Shown here: in pieces, positions 1 through 6,703 of the stretch | Layout of the letters: every line of letters begins with the position of its first letter | How positions within the stretch are numbered: position 1 is the stretch's first letter | Notes under the pieces: generated by a model | What the model saw: the letters and a program-made list of their open reading frames with translations, nothing else | Told to the model about the DNA's origin: nothing | Database searches by the model: none | Position numbers and translations under genes: made by a program | Source: Anaerolineales bacterium | GTDB taxonomy: Bacteria > Chloroflexota > Anaerolineae > Anaerolineales > E44-bin32 | NCBI GenBank assembly: GCA_030642885.1 | Contig: DAOWMX010000016.1 | Span: 1 to 16,837, forward strand | Direction: 5' to 3' | DNA: 16,837 nt

Positions 1-91
1 CGATTTTACTGCGCAAGGTGGCGACAAATTCAGTGATTGCAAAGCGATCATCGCCAACGAGAAGATAGACTCTTGGGGGAGGTTTAGTCAT
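1..91 (-). CDS. holA: DNA polymerase III subunit delta (HolA), N-terminal fragment
   Basis: Only the first 30 codons lie in the window; the gene runs off the left edge. It starts at an ATG at 91, four bases after the stop codon of the DUF6391-like gene, so the two are probably co-transcribed. The visible residues contain RVYLLVGDDRFAI, which matches the start of delta subunits (typically xYLLxGDDxFxI, the first beta strand and the P-loop-like region of the inactive AAA+ fold). Delta is the clamp-loader subunit that opens the beta sliding clamp. The call rests on a short segment, but holB lies about 1.8 kb away, which supports it. No strong Shine-Dalgarno sequence is visible; translation may be coupled to the upstream gene. 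Confidence 0.7.
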   Translation of the reverse strand, partial: MTKPPPRVYLLVGDDRFAITEFVATLRSKI

Positions 92-95
92 CGCA

Positions 96-701
96 TCAGT
101 TCTTCGTGAGGATGTGATAGACAGGATTCGAGTTTGTTTGGACACGCCGTATCGAGAGAACCTCAAGCTGCTCGGGATCACCTTGTGTGGTGATGTGTTG
201 CTGAACGGAGAGGCCGATTGGCTGGGAAACGATCAATGCCAAGAGCGTGGCTGTGATTGCTAGCGGAAGGCGTTCAGCACGACGACGCCAGTTTTCATGC
301 TCGCTGCCCATTAATGTTAGGAAGGAAGCAGTGCCGGCGAGAATCGCGGAGGTCACGAGGTTTGTTCCGCAGTTGGGGTGGATTGCCAGTTGGTGCTCGC
401 CATTGCGAAGTCTACGGAGAGCTTCCTGAGTCGCCGACTCCAGTGCTTCGACAGGCACATCCCCGTACAAGAAAAAACCCTGGGTATTGGATCGGCCAAT
501 AAGCTTGCGATTTGGAAACTGCTGACTAAGTATGTGAATCGTCGCATGCTCAAGAGCATGATTACGGCGAATTCTGGAGAGTGCAGGATGATTACGAAGA
601 GTTTGAAGTTGATCTGTCACTTCGGGCCTCAGGAGACGAGTGATGGCATTATACACTGGGTCCAACGTTGCGCTGCGCGGCTCTGCATGGATGACAATCA
701 C
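96..701 (-). CDS. DUF6391-like putative membrane protein
   Basis: 201 residues, function unknown. Two motifs stand out: NHALEHATIH (residues 47-56) and HPNCGTN (108-114). These resemble the conserved blocks I associate with DUF6391, known from Cyanobacteria and Chloroflexota. Two hydrophobic stretches (about 115-131 and 145-163) could be membrane helices, with the N-terminal two thirds on one face. The His/Glu/Cys-rich motifs could bind a metal, but that is inference. The start used is a GTG at 701; it is the first possible start after an in-frame TGA further upstream, and no clear ribosome binding site precedes it, so a later GTG (codon 16) is possible. It lies 76 bases after dus and 4 bases before holA on the same strand, suggesting a dus-DUF6391-holA transcript. 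Confidence 0.62.
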   Translation of the reverse strand: MIVIHAEPRSATLDPVYNAITRLLRPEVTDQLQTLRNHPALSRIRRNHALEHATIHILSQQFPNRKLIGRSNTQGFFLYGDVPVEALESATQEALRRLRNGEHQLAIHPNCGTNLVTSAILAGTASFLTLMGSEHENWRRRAERLPLAITATLLALIVSQPIGLSVQQHITTQGDPEQLEVLSIRRVQTNSNPVYHILTKN

Positions 702-777
702 CGGTGTAGGCTCGGTTGTCGGAAAGCCAGGTCAAGAGCGGTACAGGAGCTGCTCTTCCCAACCATTGTGTTCAGAG

Positions 778-1740
778 CTATCCATAAATGTGTTTGAGCG
801 CATCCAGTTGGCCTGAAAGTTGTTGCCCGTCTTCGCATGTCAGCATTGGGCGCATATTTGCTTTGGTGATGGAGAGCGGTTCGAGGTATTTCTTGAGGTG
901 CTTACGAAAGCGGATGATCCCAAGCTTTTCTCCGTGGTAGGAAATCATGTGTTCGAGATGCCCTCGCATAATTTGGATGCGCTCCTCGATGGGAGGCGCC
1001 TCACGCGGAATCCGCTGAAAAATCCAGGGGTTGCCGATCGCGCCTCGTCCAATCATCACGCCATCACATCCGGTCAATTCCTTCAGGCGAGTGATATCTT
1101 GAGGCGTCTGTACGTCTCCATTCCCAATAACGGGGATCGTTACTGCAGATTTTATCTCTGCAATTGTGTCCCAATCTGCGTCACCGAGATAACCTTGATT
1201 TCGCGTACGGGCGTGAACAGCGATGAGCGCGCCGCCATTGTCTTCAACGGCGTGAGCAACTTCCAGGTAATTTAAGCTCGTTTGGTCCCACCCAATTCGT
1301 ATCTTCGCGGTAACAGGCACGTTTAAGGCAGCGGTTAAAAGATGGATGATTCGCCCGATCTTATCTGGCTCTCGCAGCAAACCCGCGCCCGCCCCGCGGT
1401 TGGATACTCTTCGCGAAGAGCAACCCATGTTAACGTCGATCGCATCAGGTTGTAACTTTTGTATTCGCAGGGCTGCCTCCAGAAGATTCTCTTCGGATTG
1501 ATCGAAGATCTGGAAGAGGACAGGACGTTCCTCGGGGAGGAAGTCCAGGTCACGCCAGGCTAGATCATCGCCTCGTATAAGCGCTATGGCGTTCACAAAC
1601 CCCGTGTAACTCATCGAAGACCCGAAGCGACGGCAAAGCGTTCGAAAGGGAACGTCCGAGTAGCCATCCATTGGGGCGAGGATTAAATCACCTTGGATGG
1701 GAATATCACCAAGCATGAAATCGGGAGCAGAAAGAGGCAT
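778..1740 (-). CDS. dus: tRNA-dihydrouridine synthase (Dus family)
   Basis: FMN-dependent enzyme that reduces uridines in the tRNA D-loop to dihydrouridine using NAD(P)H. The family blocks are in order (numbered from the TTG at 1743): LAPMDGYSDVPFR (22-34, FMN phosphate side), NMGC (105-108) with catalytic Cys108, RGAGAGLL (116-123), TAKIRIGWD (145-153), HARTRNQGYLGDADW (177-191, FMN-binding His), VIGNGDV (205-211) and GVMIGRGAIGNPWIF (228-242). Length (about 320 residues) is normal. The usual NxGCP is here NMGCS. The start is taken as the ATG at 1740; a TTG directly before it at 1743 is also possible, and neither has a clear ribosome binding site. It is divergent from holB and heads a minus-strand set with the DUF6391-like gene and holA. 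Confidence 0.94.
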   Translation of the reverse strand: MPLSAPDFMLGDIPIQGDLILAPMDGYSDVPFRTLCRRFGSSMSYTGFVNAIALIRGDDLAWRDLDFLPEERPVLFQIFDQSEENLLEAALRIQKLQPDAIDVNMGCSSRRVSNRGAGAGLLREPDKIGRIIHLLTAALNVPVTAKIRIGWDQTSLNYLEVAHAVEDNGGALIAVHARTRNQGYLGDADWDTIAEIKSAVTIPVIGNGDVQTPQDITRLKELTGCDGVMIGRGAIGNPWIFQRIPREAPPIEERIQIMRGHLEHMISYHGEKLGIIRFRKHLKKYLEPLSITKANMRPMLTCEDGQQLSGQLDALKHIYG

Positions 1741-1763
1741 CAAAGGGTTTATACCGCGATAGG

Positions 1764-1779
1764 ACTTGATAGATCAAGT
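1764..1779. promoter_or_regulatory. Perfect inverted repeat in the dus/holB divergent region
   Basis: ACTTGAT-AG-ATCAAGT is a perfect 7-base inverted repeat with a 2-base centre, 24 bases upstream of the dus start. A second, weaker inverted repeat (AATCAT, 6 bases, ATGATT) is at 1813-1830. Their position between divergent genes fits an operator or overlapping promoter elements, but no regulator is identifiable and chance cannot be excluded. Confidence 0.3.
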
Positions 1780-1868
1780 AGCTTGGAACGATTGATCTTC
1801 CGATCGATTTTAAATCATTATGCCATGATTACTTGTAGCAAAACCATGAGCGGATTAAAATAAGGCTC

Positions 1869-2897
1869 ATGAATTGGGAATTAATCGGGCACGAGTGGGC
1901 GGTGAACTTACTTTGCAGGCATATCGCCAGCGATCAAGTCCGACATGCGTACCTAATAACTGGACCGGATGGTGTTGGCAAGAGGACGCTTGCGATGCGC
2001 TTCGCGCAGGCTATAAATTGCACTGACTCGAAACATGCAGGAGAGTTCTGTGGTCAATGTAGGGCCTGTCAGTTTATTCAGCGTAATAAATTCCCCGATC
2101 TTCACATTGTAGAGGCCGAGGATGTGGGGGGGATTCTCAAGGTAGAAAAAATCCGCGAATTACAACACCAATTGGCATTGTCTCCCTACGAGGGGAAAAA
2201 GAGGGTGGCGCTTCTACTGCGGTTTCATGAGGCGAATGATAATGCTGCCAATGCATTGCTGAAAACACTCGAAGAACCTGCGCCAAAGGTCGTCATGCTC
2301 CTAACTGCCCAATCAAAGGAGACCCTACTGCCGACGATATCCTCCCGTTGTGAAATCCTTCAGCTAAGGGAAGTCCCTCGTGATCAGATTGAAGAGGTAT
2401 TGGTGGAGCGCGGGGAGGAGCACGAAAAGGCGGCCCTGCTTGCTCGGCTGGCTGCCGGGAGGCCGGGGTGGGCGTTTCACTATGCTTCAAACCCCGAATT
2501 ACTAGATGAACGCACAGAACACCTGGAAGACCTGATACGTCTAATAAAGACGGATCGACTCGAACGGTTTAAACAGGTCGAGCTATGGACGCGAGAGTGG
2601 GAGAAAGAACGGAAGCGGGGAGGGGAACATCCACGATTGAGGGCGCTCGGCGTTCTGGAAAACTGGGTTAGCCTTTGGCGGGACGCGATGATGCTTGCCT
2701 ACGATGCGACTGCAGAACAGAGGAACATTGATCGGGCGCAAGACATACAAATGCTGGTGAGTGCACTACCGCGGGAACAAATCAGCGAGATTCTGGGCAA
2801 GTTAGAACAAGCGAAAAGTGATCTTCAAAAGAATGCCAATGTTCGCTTGGTGATGGAGACTTTAATGCTAGATCTGCCCAGGATCCCAGAGGGATAA
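1869..2897 (+). CDS. holB: DNA polymerase III subunit delta prime (HolB)
   Basis: 342-residue clamp-loader AAA+ subunit that works with tau/gamma and delta to load the beta clamp. The opening WELIGHEWAV and HAYLITGPDGVGKRT (Walker A, 32-40) are typical. Four cysteines (51, 61, 64, 67) form the zinc-binding module of the family. NDNAANALLKTLEEP matches the conserved Walker B/sensor region, and SSRCEIL carries the SRC arginine finger. The N-terminal ATPase core is followed by a helical C-terminal collar domain. Delta-prime subunits are often ATPase-dead; the Walker A motif here looks intact, as in many bacteria outside the gamma-proteobacteria. The ATG at 1869 has AAGG a few bases upstream. The gene is divergent from dus and is followed by a convergent intergenic region before spoVS. 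Confidence 0.93.
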   Translation: MNWELIGHEWAVNLLCRHIASDQVRHAYLITGPDGVGKRTLAMRFAQAINCTDSKHAGEFCGQCRACQFIQRNKFPDLHIVEAEDVGGILKVEKIRELQHQLALSPYEGKKRVALLLRFHEANDNAANALLKTLEEPAPKVVMLLTAQSKETLLPTISSRCEILQLREVPRDQIEEVLVERGEEHEKAALLARLAAGRPGWAFHYASNPELLDERTEHLEDLIRLIKTDRLERFKQVELWTREWEKERKRGGEHPRLRALGVLENWVSLWRDAMMLAYDATAEQRNIDRAQDIQMLVSALPREQISEILGKLEQAKSDLQKNANVRLVMETLMLDLPRIPEG

Positions 2898-3110
2898 GAC
2901 GATAATTGTTAAGTTTGCGTGTATGAATGAAGAATGAATAGATAGGCCATTGCTGATGTGATGCACCGCCTTTTCTTTTCTTCCCTCCTATGTCTCACTG
3001 ACAACTATCGATCCGGCGCTACATTTCGAAGGGCCGTTCTTAAAATCATTTAGAAACCATCAAGGGATATTCATTGGATTTCTTGTCACGCTAAAGAGGG
3101 TTCTTGGTTT

Positions 3111-3148
3111 TATGTGGAGTGCGGAAGCTCTGCTTCCGGTGGCAGGCG
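3111..3148 (+). repeat. Dispersed palindromic repeat, copy 1
   Basis: Contains TGTGGAGTGCGGAAGC followed by TCT and GCTTCCGGTGGCAGGC. Its centre is a 7-base perfect hairpin (CGGAAGC-TCT-GCTTCCG, 3122-3138). Closely similar sequence occurs on the opposite strand at 12469-12500 and 12784-12820. This copy starts 12 bases beyond the spoVS stop codon, between the convergent ends of holB and spoVS. The rest of the holB-spoVS gap (2898-3110) shows no gene. Confidence 0.8.
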
Positions 3149-3160
3149 ATGAAGTATTCG

Positions 3161-3421
3161 TCAGCGAGGTTCGACGACGAGACGTATGGCGGTGCGTTCT
3201 TTCCCGCTGATATCGACGGTGGTGAACTCGGGGAGGCAGACGATGTCAATCCCATCTTCCTGAAGGTAACCACGGGCGATTGCGACTGCTTTAACAGCCT
3301 GGTTTACGGCTCCAGCGCCGATCGCCTGCACTTCGGCTCGCTGGTGCTCGCGGACGACTCCGGCGATTGCACCAGCGACAGCAGAGGTGCGTGAATCTGA
3401 TGAAACTTTAAGAATGTTCAT
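3161..3421 (-). CDS. spoVS: Stage V sporulation protein S (SpoVS) homologue
   Basis: 86 residues, the same length as Bacillus SpoVS and very similar along the whole chain: MxILKVSSDSRTSAVAGAIA at the start, EVQAIGAGAVNQAVKAVAIA in the middle, ERTAIRLVVEPR at the end. SpoVS is a small Alba-like (IF3-C/Alba fold) protein proposed to bind nucleic acid. In Bacillus it affects septation and later sporulation; it is common in non-sporulating Chloroflexota and Deinococcota, where its role is unclear. The start ATG at 3421 is preceded by a GAGAG ribosome binding site and a good promoter at 3482-3510. It is monocistronic and divergent from the DUF4870-like gene. Nothing else in the window relates to sporulation. 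Confidence 0.94.
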   Translation of the reverse strand: MNILKVSSDSRTSAVAGAIAGVVREHQRAEVQAIGAGAVNQAVKAVAIARGYLQEDGIDIVCLPEFTTVDISGKERTAIRLVVEPR

Positions 3422-3481
3422 CGGGCTCTCTCAAATGGAAGCGAAAATGTCAACGCCCGATAAGTGGCGCGCTCATTCTGC

Positions 3482-3510
3482 ATTGTATAGGATTCATGTG
3501 CCAGTCGCAA
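3482..3510 (-). promoter_or_regulatory. Sigma70-type promoter for spoVS
   Basis: Read on the minus strand: TTGCGA (3510-3505), an exact 17-base spacer, then TACAAT (3487-3482). Transcription would start near 3475, giving a leader of about 54 bases before the spoVS ATG. Spacing is ideal and both hexamers differ from consensus by at most two bases. Confidence 0.6.
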
Positions 3511-3688
3511 GCAGCAGCAATTGAATCACGCCTAATCTTACGGTGAGGTGTTAAGTTAAGTAGTGTAATATTGTGTAATAAGCACTTCAATCGAGATGAA
3601 CTCCTTATTCGCATGTTCGCTAATAAGAACTGTTTCCGTGAACAGCCTATTTAAAGTGGAGGATATATAAGCCATAGAAGACTAACCG
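3511..3688. other. AT-rich noncoding region upstream of the DUF4870-like gene
   Basis: No gene is visible. It contains a tandem direct repeat GTGTAATA at 3563-3570 and 3573-3580 (10-base period, one helical turn) next to GTTAAGTTAAG, and a strong GGAGG at 3658-3662 that has no ATG, GTG or TTG at proper distance in the frame of the downstream gene. The region probably holds the promoter of the plus-strand gene. Confidence 0.4.
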
Positions 3689-3778
3689 ATATCAACCAGT
3701 GATGAAACAACCAGTGACGACAGATTATGGGCTGCGCTCGGTTATCCTATTCCAATTATTGCCTTAGTTCTCCTGTTC

Positions 3779-4015
3779 ATGGAGGATAAGAAAGAAATCC
3801 CCTTCCTGCGATTTCACGCCGTTCAGTCGATCGCGTTAAACATCGCGGTTTGGGTACTCATCATTATCCTCGTCGCTATAACATTTGGGGTTGCAGGGAT
3901 TTGTGTCCCATTGCTCTGGTTCGCAACCTTCTGGCCTGCTTATGATGCTTATAAGGGAAAGTACACGGAAATACCTGTAATCACCAAATTTCTTAAAGGC
4001 CAGGGCTGGGTATAA
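3779..4015 (+). CDS. DUF4870/Tic20-like small membrane protein, 5' end unresolved
   Basis: From the ATG at 3779 the product is 78 residues: MEDKKEIPFLRFHAVQS followed by two hydrophobic helices (about 18-38 and 42-60) and a short polar tail. The FMEDKK..PFxRFHAVQS signature is typical of DUF4870/Tic20-like proteins, which normally have three membrane helices. The same frame continues upstream to 3686 without a stop and encodes the missing first helix (RLWAALGYPIPIIALVLLF), so the real protein almost certainly begins earlier. However, that stretch has no ATG, GTG or TTG in frame; an ATG at 3702 is out of frame by one base, and a TAA closes the frame at 3683. The reason could be a sequence error, a non-canonical ATA/ATT start, or recent decay. 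A perfect terminator follows at 4032-4067. Function unknown. Confidence 0.75.
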   Translation: MEDKKEIPFLRFHAVQSIALNIAVWVLIIILVAITFGVAGICVPLLWFATFWPAYDAYKGKYTEIPVITKFLKGQGWV

Positions 4016-4031
4016 TCGTCACCAGCAAAGG

Positions 4032-4067
4032 ACAAAAAGAACCCGCTTTTTGGCGGGTTCTTTTTGT
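4032..4067 (+). terminator. Rho-independent terminator
   Basis: A perfect 15-base stem (arms 4032-4046 and 4053-4067) with a 6-base loop, containing GAACCCGC/GCGGGTTC followed by five T. It lies 16 bases after the stop of the DUF4870-like gene. The arm on the other side carries A residues, so it can terminate transcription from both directions, including the convergent kinase operon ending at 4136. Confidence 0.93.
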
Positions 4068-4135
4068 AATCGAATAAGTGCGCTTATCACGAGGAAATCC
4101 TGGATCATGGTGATGTTTCTAGGACACCAACTCTC

Positions 4136-4834
4136 TTATATTATCAAACCATTGACGCGTGCGACCTCCTCCTCCCCGAAGACAACTTCCTCCTTCCCCG
4201 CCAATTTGTGATTGATTTTTTCGACAATTAGATCTAGATGGCTGTCATTGGCAACATAATCGAGATCGTCAGCAGGGACGGTGAGCACAGGACAGAGGGT
4301 GAAGTCTTCAATCCACGACTTATAAAGGTCATTTAAACGGGTGAGATATTCTGGCTTGATCGATCGTTCGTAGTCGCGACCTCGCGAGGCGATACGGGTT
4401 AGCAGTGTGTCCACAGAGGCACGCAGATACACAACCAGATCTGGGGGTGGTAGGAATCGGGTAAGGACGAGATAAAGGTCGCGATAGGTTTGATAATCAC
4501 GCTCAACCATGTTCCCCTGAAGGAAGAGGTTATGGGCAAAGATCTCCGCATCTTCATAAACACTGCGGTCCTGAATCGCAGACGTCGTATGATCACATAA
4601 TTGACGATGCGCCATGAGCCGGCGGGTGAGGAAGAAAATTTGGGAGTTGAAAGACCAGGACGTCATGTCGGCGTAGAAATCAGCGAGATAAGGATTTTCC
4701 CCTTCGGGTTCATAGAAGGGTTCCCAGCCTAAACGATTCGAAAGCAGTTCGACAAGTGTTGATTTGCCAACGCCGATATTGCCAGCCACAGCGACGAAAC
4801 GTTTCTTCGCACCACTCTCTATCATCCTGTTCAC
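4136..4834 (-). CDS. Deoxynucleoside kinase, Dck (deoxyadenosine/deoxycytidine kinase) type
   Basis: Phosphorylates deoxynucleosides to their 5'-monophosphates in the salvage pathway. Numbering from the GTG at 4834 (232 residues): P-loop GNIGVGKST (18-26), NPYLADFYAD (substrate region), QDRSVYEDAEIF (88-99, the DRS motif with the catalytic acidic residue nearby), PDLVVYL, and an arginine-rich lid RIASRGRDYE (147-156). The DRSxYED form resembles Bacillus Dck rather than Dgk. Three starts are possible: ATG 4855, GTG 4834, ATG 4825. GTG 4834 is preferred because AGGAG (4845-4841) sits 6 bases upstream and it overlaps the previous stop as GTGA, suggesting translational coupling. Third gene of the operon with the nucleotidyltransferase and the Dgk-like kinase. 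Confidence 0.86.
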   Translation of the reverse strand: MNRMIESGAKKRFVAVAGNIGVGKSTLVELLSNRLGWEPFYEPEGENPYLADFYADMTSWSFNSQIFFLTRRLMAHRQLCDHTTSAIQDRSVYEDAEIFAHNLFLQGNMVERDYQTYRDLYLVLTRFLPPPDLVVYLRASVDTLLTRIASRGRDYERSIKPEYLTRLNDLYKSWIEDFTLCPVLTVPADDLDYVANDSHLDLIVEKINHKLAGKEEVVFGEEEVARVNGLII

Positions 4835-5823
4835 GCGCCGCTCCTCTCTGCCCAACCTTCGATAAAAGCTTCATTACGATCTAGATACTGTTCCAGGTCA
4901 TTCATTCTAGTAGATCGCCTTTCGGCAGATACCCCCAAGTTTTCCAGGATGCGCATCCATTCATAGTGGTGCTGCTCCAGATTCTCGGATTGGTTGAGCG
5001 CATGAATTGCTTGCTCCCAGGTGGTGATCATCGGCCAAAGGATCGCCTTGGCTTCACCCCTCTCGGCCAACACTTGGAACGCGTTTAAATAGTAATCTCG
5101 ACGGCAAGATGACAGCAGAGGGTCGGGCGAGCTGGTGGTCGCCTCATCGAAAGTACGTGCCCAGGTGCCCAGTGTCTCAGGGATGGACCAGTCGTGAAGC
5201 GAATCGGCCCCCAAAAGTTGAAGGAAGCCTCCATAGAGCTCAGGGTATTCGAGCGTCTGGGCGGCATCATTCAACTGAAGGCTGAGCCGTCGCCCAGCAA
5301 CAGGGAATCCGGTAAGGCAGGCAACGGCATTTGCTGCCTCGAGCACAGCTCGGCAGTATGTCCGCACCCAGCGGCTTGAGACAGGGAGCAGTGATGATGA
5401 TTGCCGGGCGCGATCCAGAAAGGCGCGAGCGCGTGTGTGTGTATGATCCGCTCGGAAAAACTGACCCCGTGCGCCTGCTTGAGCCCACTCGAGGAAATGC
5501 TCTGGATCATAGAGGAAGATCGGCTCACAAAGAGACGGACCCAGCCACGGGTGAACCCTCAATTCACTCGGTTTCAGATACAAGTCCTGTGCATGATGAG
5601 CGATATCCAGATGAACCTGCTGGGAGAGCCTCATCATCTCCCGCTCGGCCGGGGGTGAGTTCCTATGTATGAGCACGAGATCGATGTCGGCGCTGTCGCC
5701 AAATTGGGGGTCGCCTCTTGCCAAGCTGCCGATTAGATATCCGGAGAGCACATTGTTTTCAGCGCCGCGCCGCTCGGTTTCGCGGCGCGCTAAATCGATT
5801 AAAAGTTCGCGAGAGATTCTCAC
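4831..5823 (-). CDS. Nucleotidyltransferase-fold protein between two deoxynucleoside kinases
   Basis: 330 residues. The N-terminal third is a DNA polymerase beta-type nucleotidyltransferase domain: YLIGSLARGD (GS at 32-33), DSADIDLVL (metal-binding Asp46 and Asp48) and HLDIAHH (third acidic residue Asp73). All three catalytic acids are present, so it should be active in transferring a nucleotidyl group; the acceptor is unknown. The remaining 230 residues are mostly helical, with Trp/Tyr-rich segments (WVRTYCRAVLEAANAVACLTG, about 147-167), possibly the substrate-recognition part. I do not recognise a named family; it is not a close match to aminoglycoside nucleotidyltransferases or CD-NTases. 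It overlaps the upstream kinase by 4 bases (ATGA) and the downstream one by 4 (GTGA), so all three are translated from one message. Confidence 0.78.
   Translation of the reverse strand: MRISRELLIDLARRETERRGAENNVLSGYLIGSLARGDPQFGDSADIDLVLIHRNSPPAEREMMRLSQQVHLDIAHHAQDLYLKPSELRVHPWLGPSLCEPIFLYDPEHFLEWAQAGARGQFFRADHTHTRARAFLDRARQSSSLLPVSSRWVRTYCRAVLEAANAVACLTGFPVAGRRLSLQLNDAAQTLEYPELYGGFLQLLGADSLHDWSIPETLGTWARTFDEATTSSPDPLLSSCRRDYYLNAFQVLAERGEAKAILWPMITTWEQAIHALNQSENLEQHHYEWMRILENLGVSAERRSTRMNDLEQYLDRNEAFIEGWAERSGA
4841..4845 (-). promoter_or_regulatory. Ribosome binding site selecting the GTG start of the Dck-like kinase
   Basis: AGGAG on the minus strand, 6 bases before GTG 4834-4832. It lies inside the end of the nucleotidyltransferase gene and argues against both ATG alternatives (4855 is upstream of it, 4825 is 15 bases away). 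Confidence 0.5.
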
Positions 5824-6464
5824 AAATCGGATCCTTTGTCGAGGGGAAGCTCTGGCTGGTACGGTGGGATTCCCAGAGTGGTGTTGATGCGGTTAATGAT
5901 GTTTGTGAGATGGGGTTTGTGCGCCACAAAATCTAGTGAGGAACTGTCTATTTTGAGGACCGAATCGCCTGATCTATTTCCAAAAAACGACTCATAAGTT
6001 TCGTTGAGTGCATGGATATAATCCCGGTCCATGTTTCGCTCGTAGGAGCGATCACGCATCATGATGCGCTGCATCGCGGTGTCGGTGTCGACTTTAAGAT
6101 ACACGATCAGGTCAGGGGTTTGAATACGCTCCGCTAGAGCTTTGTGAACGAGGGTGTATGTGTCAAGTTCATCGTTTGAAAGGTTCAGGTCTGCGAAGAG
6201 CGAGTCTTTCTCGAAGGTGTAATCGGCGATTAAGTTTCCTTTGGCAAGCGCCGTGGGCACAGCCTCCCGCTGTTGTCGGTAGCGGCTGAGAAGGAAGAAG
6301 ATCTGGGTTTGAAATGCGTTGCGGTCACGGTCCGCGTAGAAATCTCCGAGGAAAGGATTCTCCTCAAAAATCTCGAGCAGCAATTCCGAATTAAAAGCAG
6401 GCTGGAGAAGGCGGGCGAGAGATGTCTTCCCAACGCCGATTACACCTTCGATTGCCAAATACAT
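5820..6464 (-). CDS. Deoxynucleoside kinase, Dgk (deoxyguanosine kinase) type
   Basis: 214 residues, a paralogue of the kinase at 4136-4834. P-loop GVIGVGKTS (7-15), ENPFLGDFYADRDRNAFQTQIFFL (35-58), ADYTFEKDSLFA (80-91), PDLIVYL and lid RIMMRDRSYERNM (133-145). The DYxFxKxxLFA form in place of DRSxYED resembles Bacillus Dgk, so a purine (deoxyguanosine) preference is inferred. In Bacillus dgk and dck are also adjacent; here a nucleotidyltransferase is inserted between them. First gene of the operon; the ATG at 6464 has only a weak GAGAA ribosome binding site. The upstream gap (6465-6703) contains two short inverted repeats (TGTATCTATACA at 6618-6629; AGATCC-6-GGATCT at 6629-6646) and a TAGAAT that could be a -10 box, but no convincing full promoter. 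Confidence 0.83.
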   Translation of the reverse strand: MYLAIEGVIGVGKTSLARLLQPAFNSELLLEIFEENPFLGDFYADRDRNAFQTQIFFLLSRYRQQREAVPTALAKGNLIADYTFEKDSLFADLNLSNDELDTYTLVHKALAERIQTPDLIVYLKVDTDTAMQRIMMRDRSYERNMDRDYIHALNETYESFFGNRSGDSVLKIDSSSLDFVAHKPHLTNIINRINTTLGIPPYQPELPLDKGSDL

Positions 6465-6628
6465 ATCGTGTTCTCAGATTCCTGATTGGAGGTGATGTCC
6501 TTCGCTGACCAAGGATACTTGCCTTCAAACGAGGATGCAACTCTCGAGGGGGTAAATTCAAGGGAAAGAATTTAATTCTACCCATTGCATTAGTTAAAGT
6601 GAGCGCGGAGCAGTTGTTGTATCTATAC

Positions 6629-6646
6629 AGATCCCGCCTAGGATCT
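6629..6646. repeat. Short inverted repeat between the two minus-strand operons
   Basis: AGATCC-CGCCTA-GGATCT, a perfect 6-base inverted repeat, adjoining TGTATCTATACA (6618-6629; 5-base arms). It lies about 60 bases after the methyltransferase stop, with no T-run following on the minus strand, so an operator or a weak terminator are both possible. Confidence 0.3.
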
Positions 6647-6703
6647 AGTTTAAGTGATTAGGAGGCAGGATAGGAGAACATGAGTTGGGATCTTGTGAAA
6701 AGT

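Noticed and set aside
3104..3394. Plus-strand 96-residue open frame opposite spoVS
   Set aside because: Its LCGVRKLCF start is translated repeat copy 1 and the rest is antisense to spoVS; a similar LCGVRKLCF peptide arises from repeat copy 3.
4136..5823. NTase plus neighbouring protein as a type VII (MNT/HEPN) toxin-antitoxin pair
   Set aside because: The NTase is over 300 residues, not a minimal MNT, and its partners are clear deoxynucleoside kinases with P-loops, not HEPN proteins.
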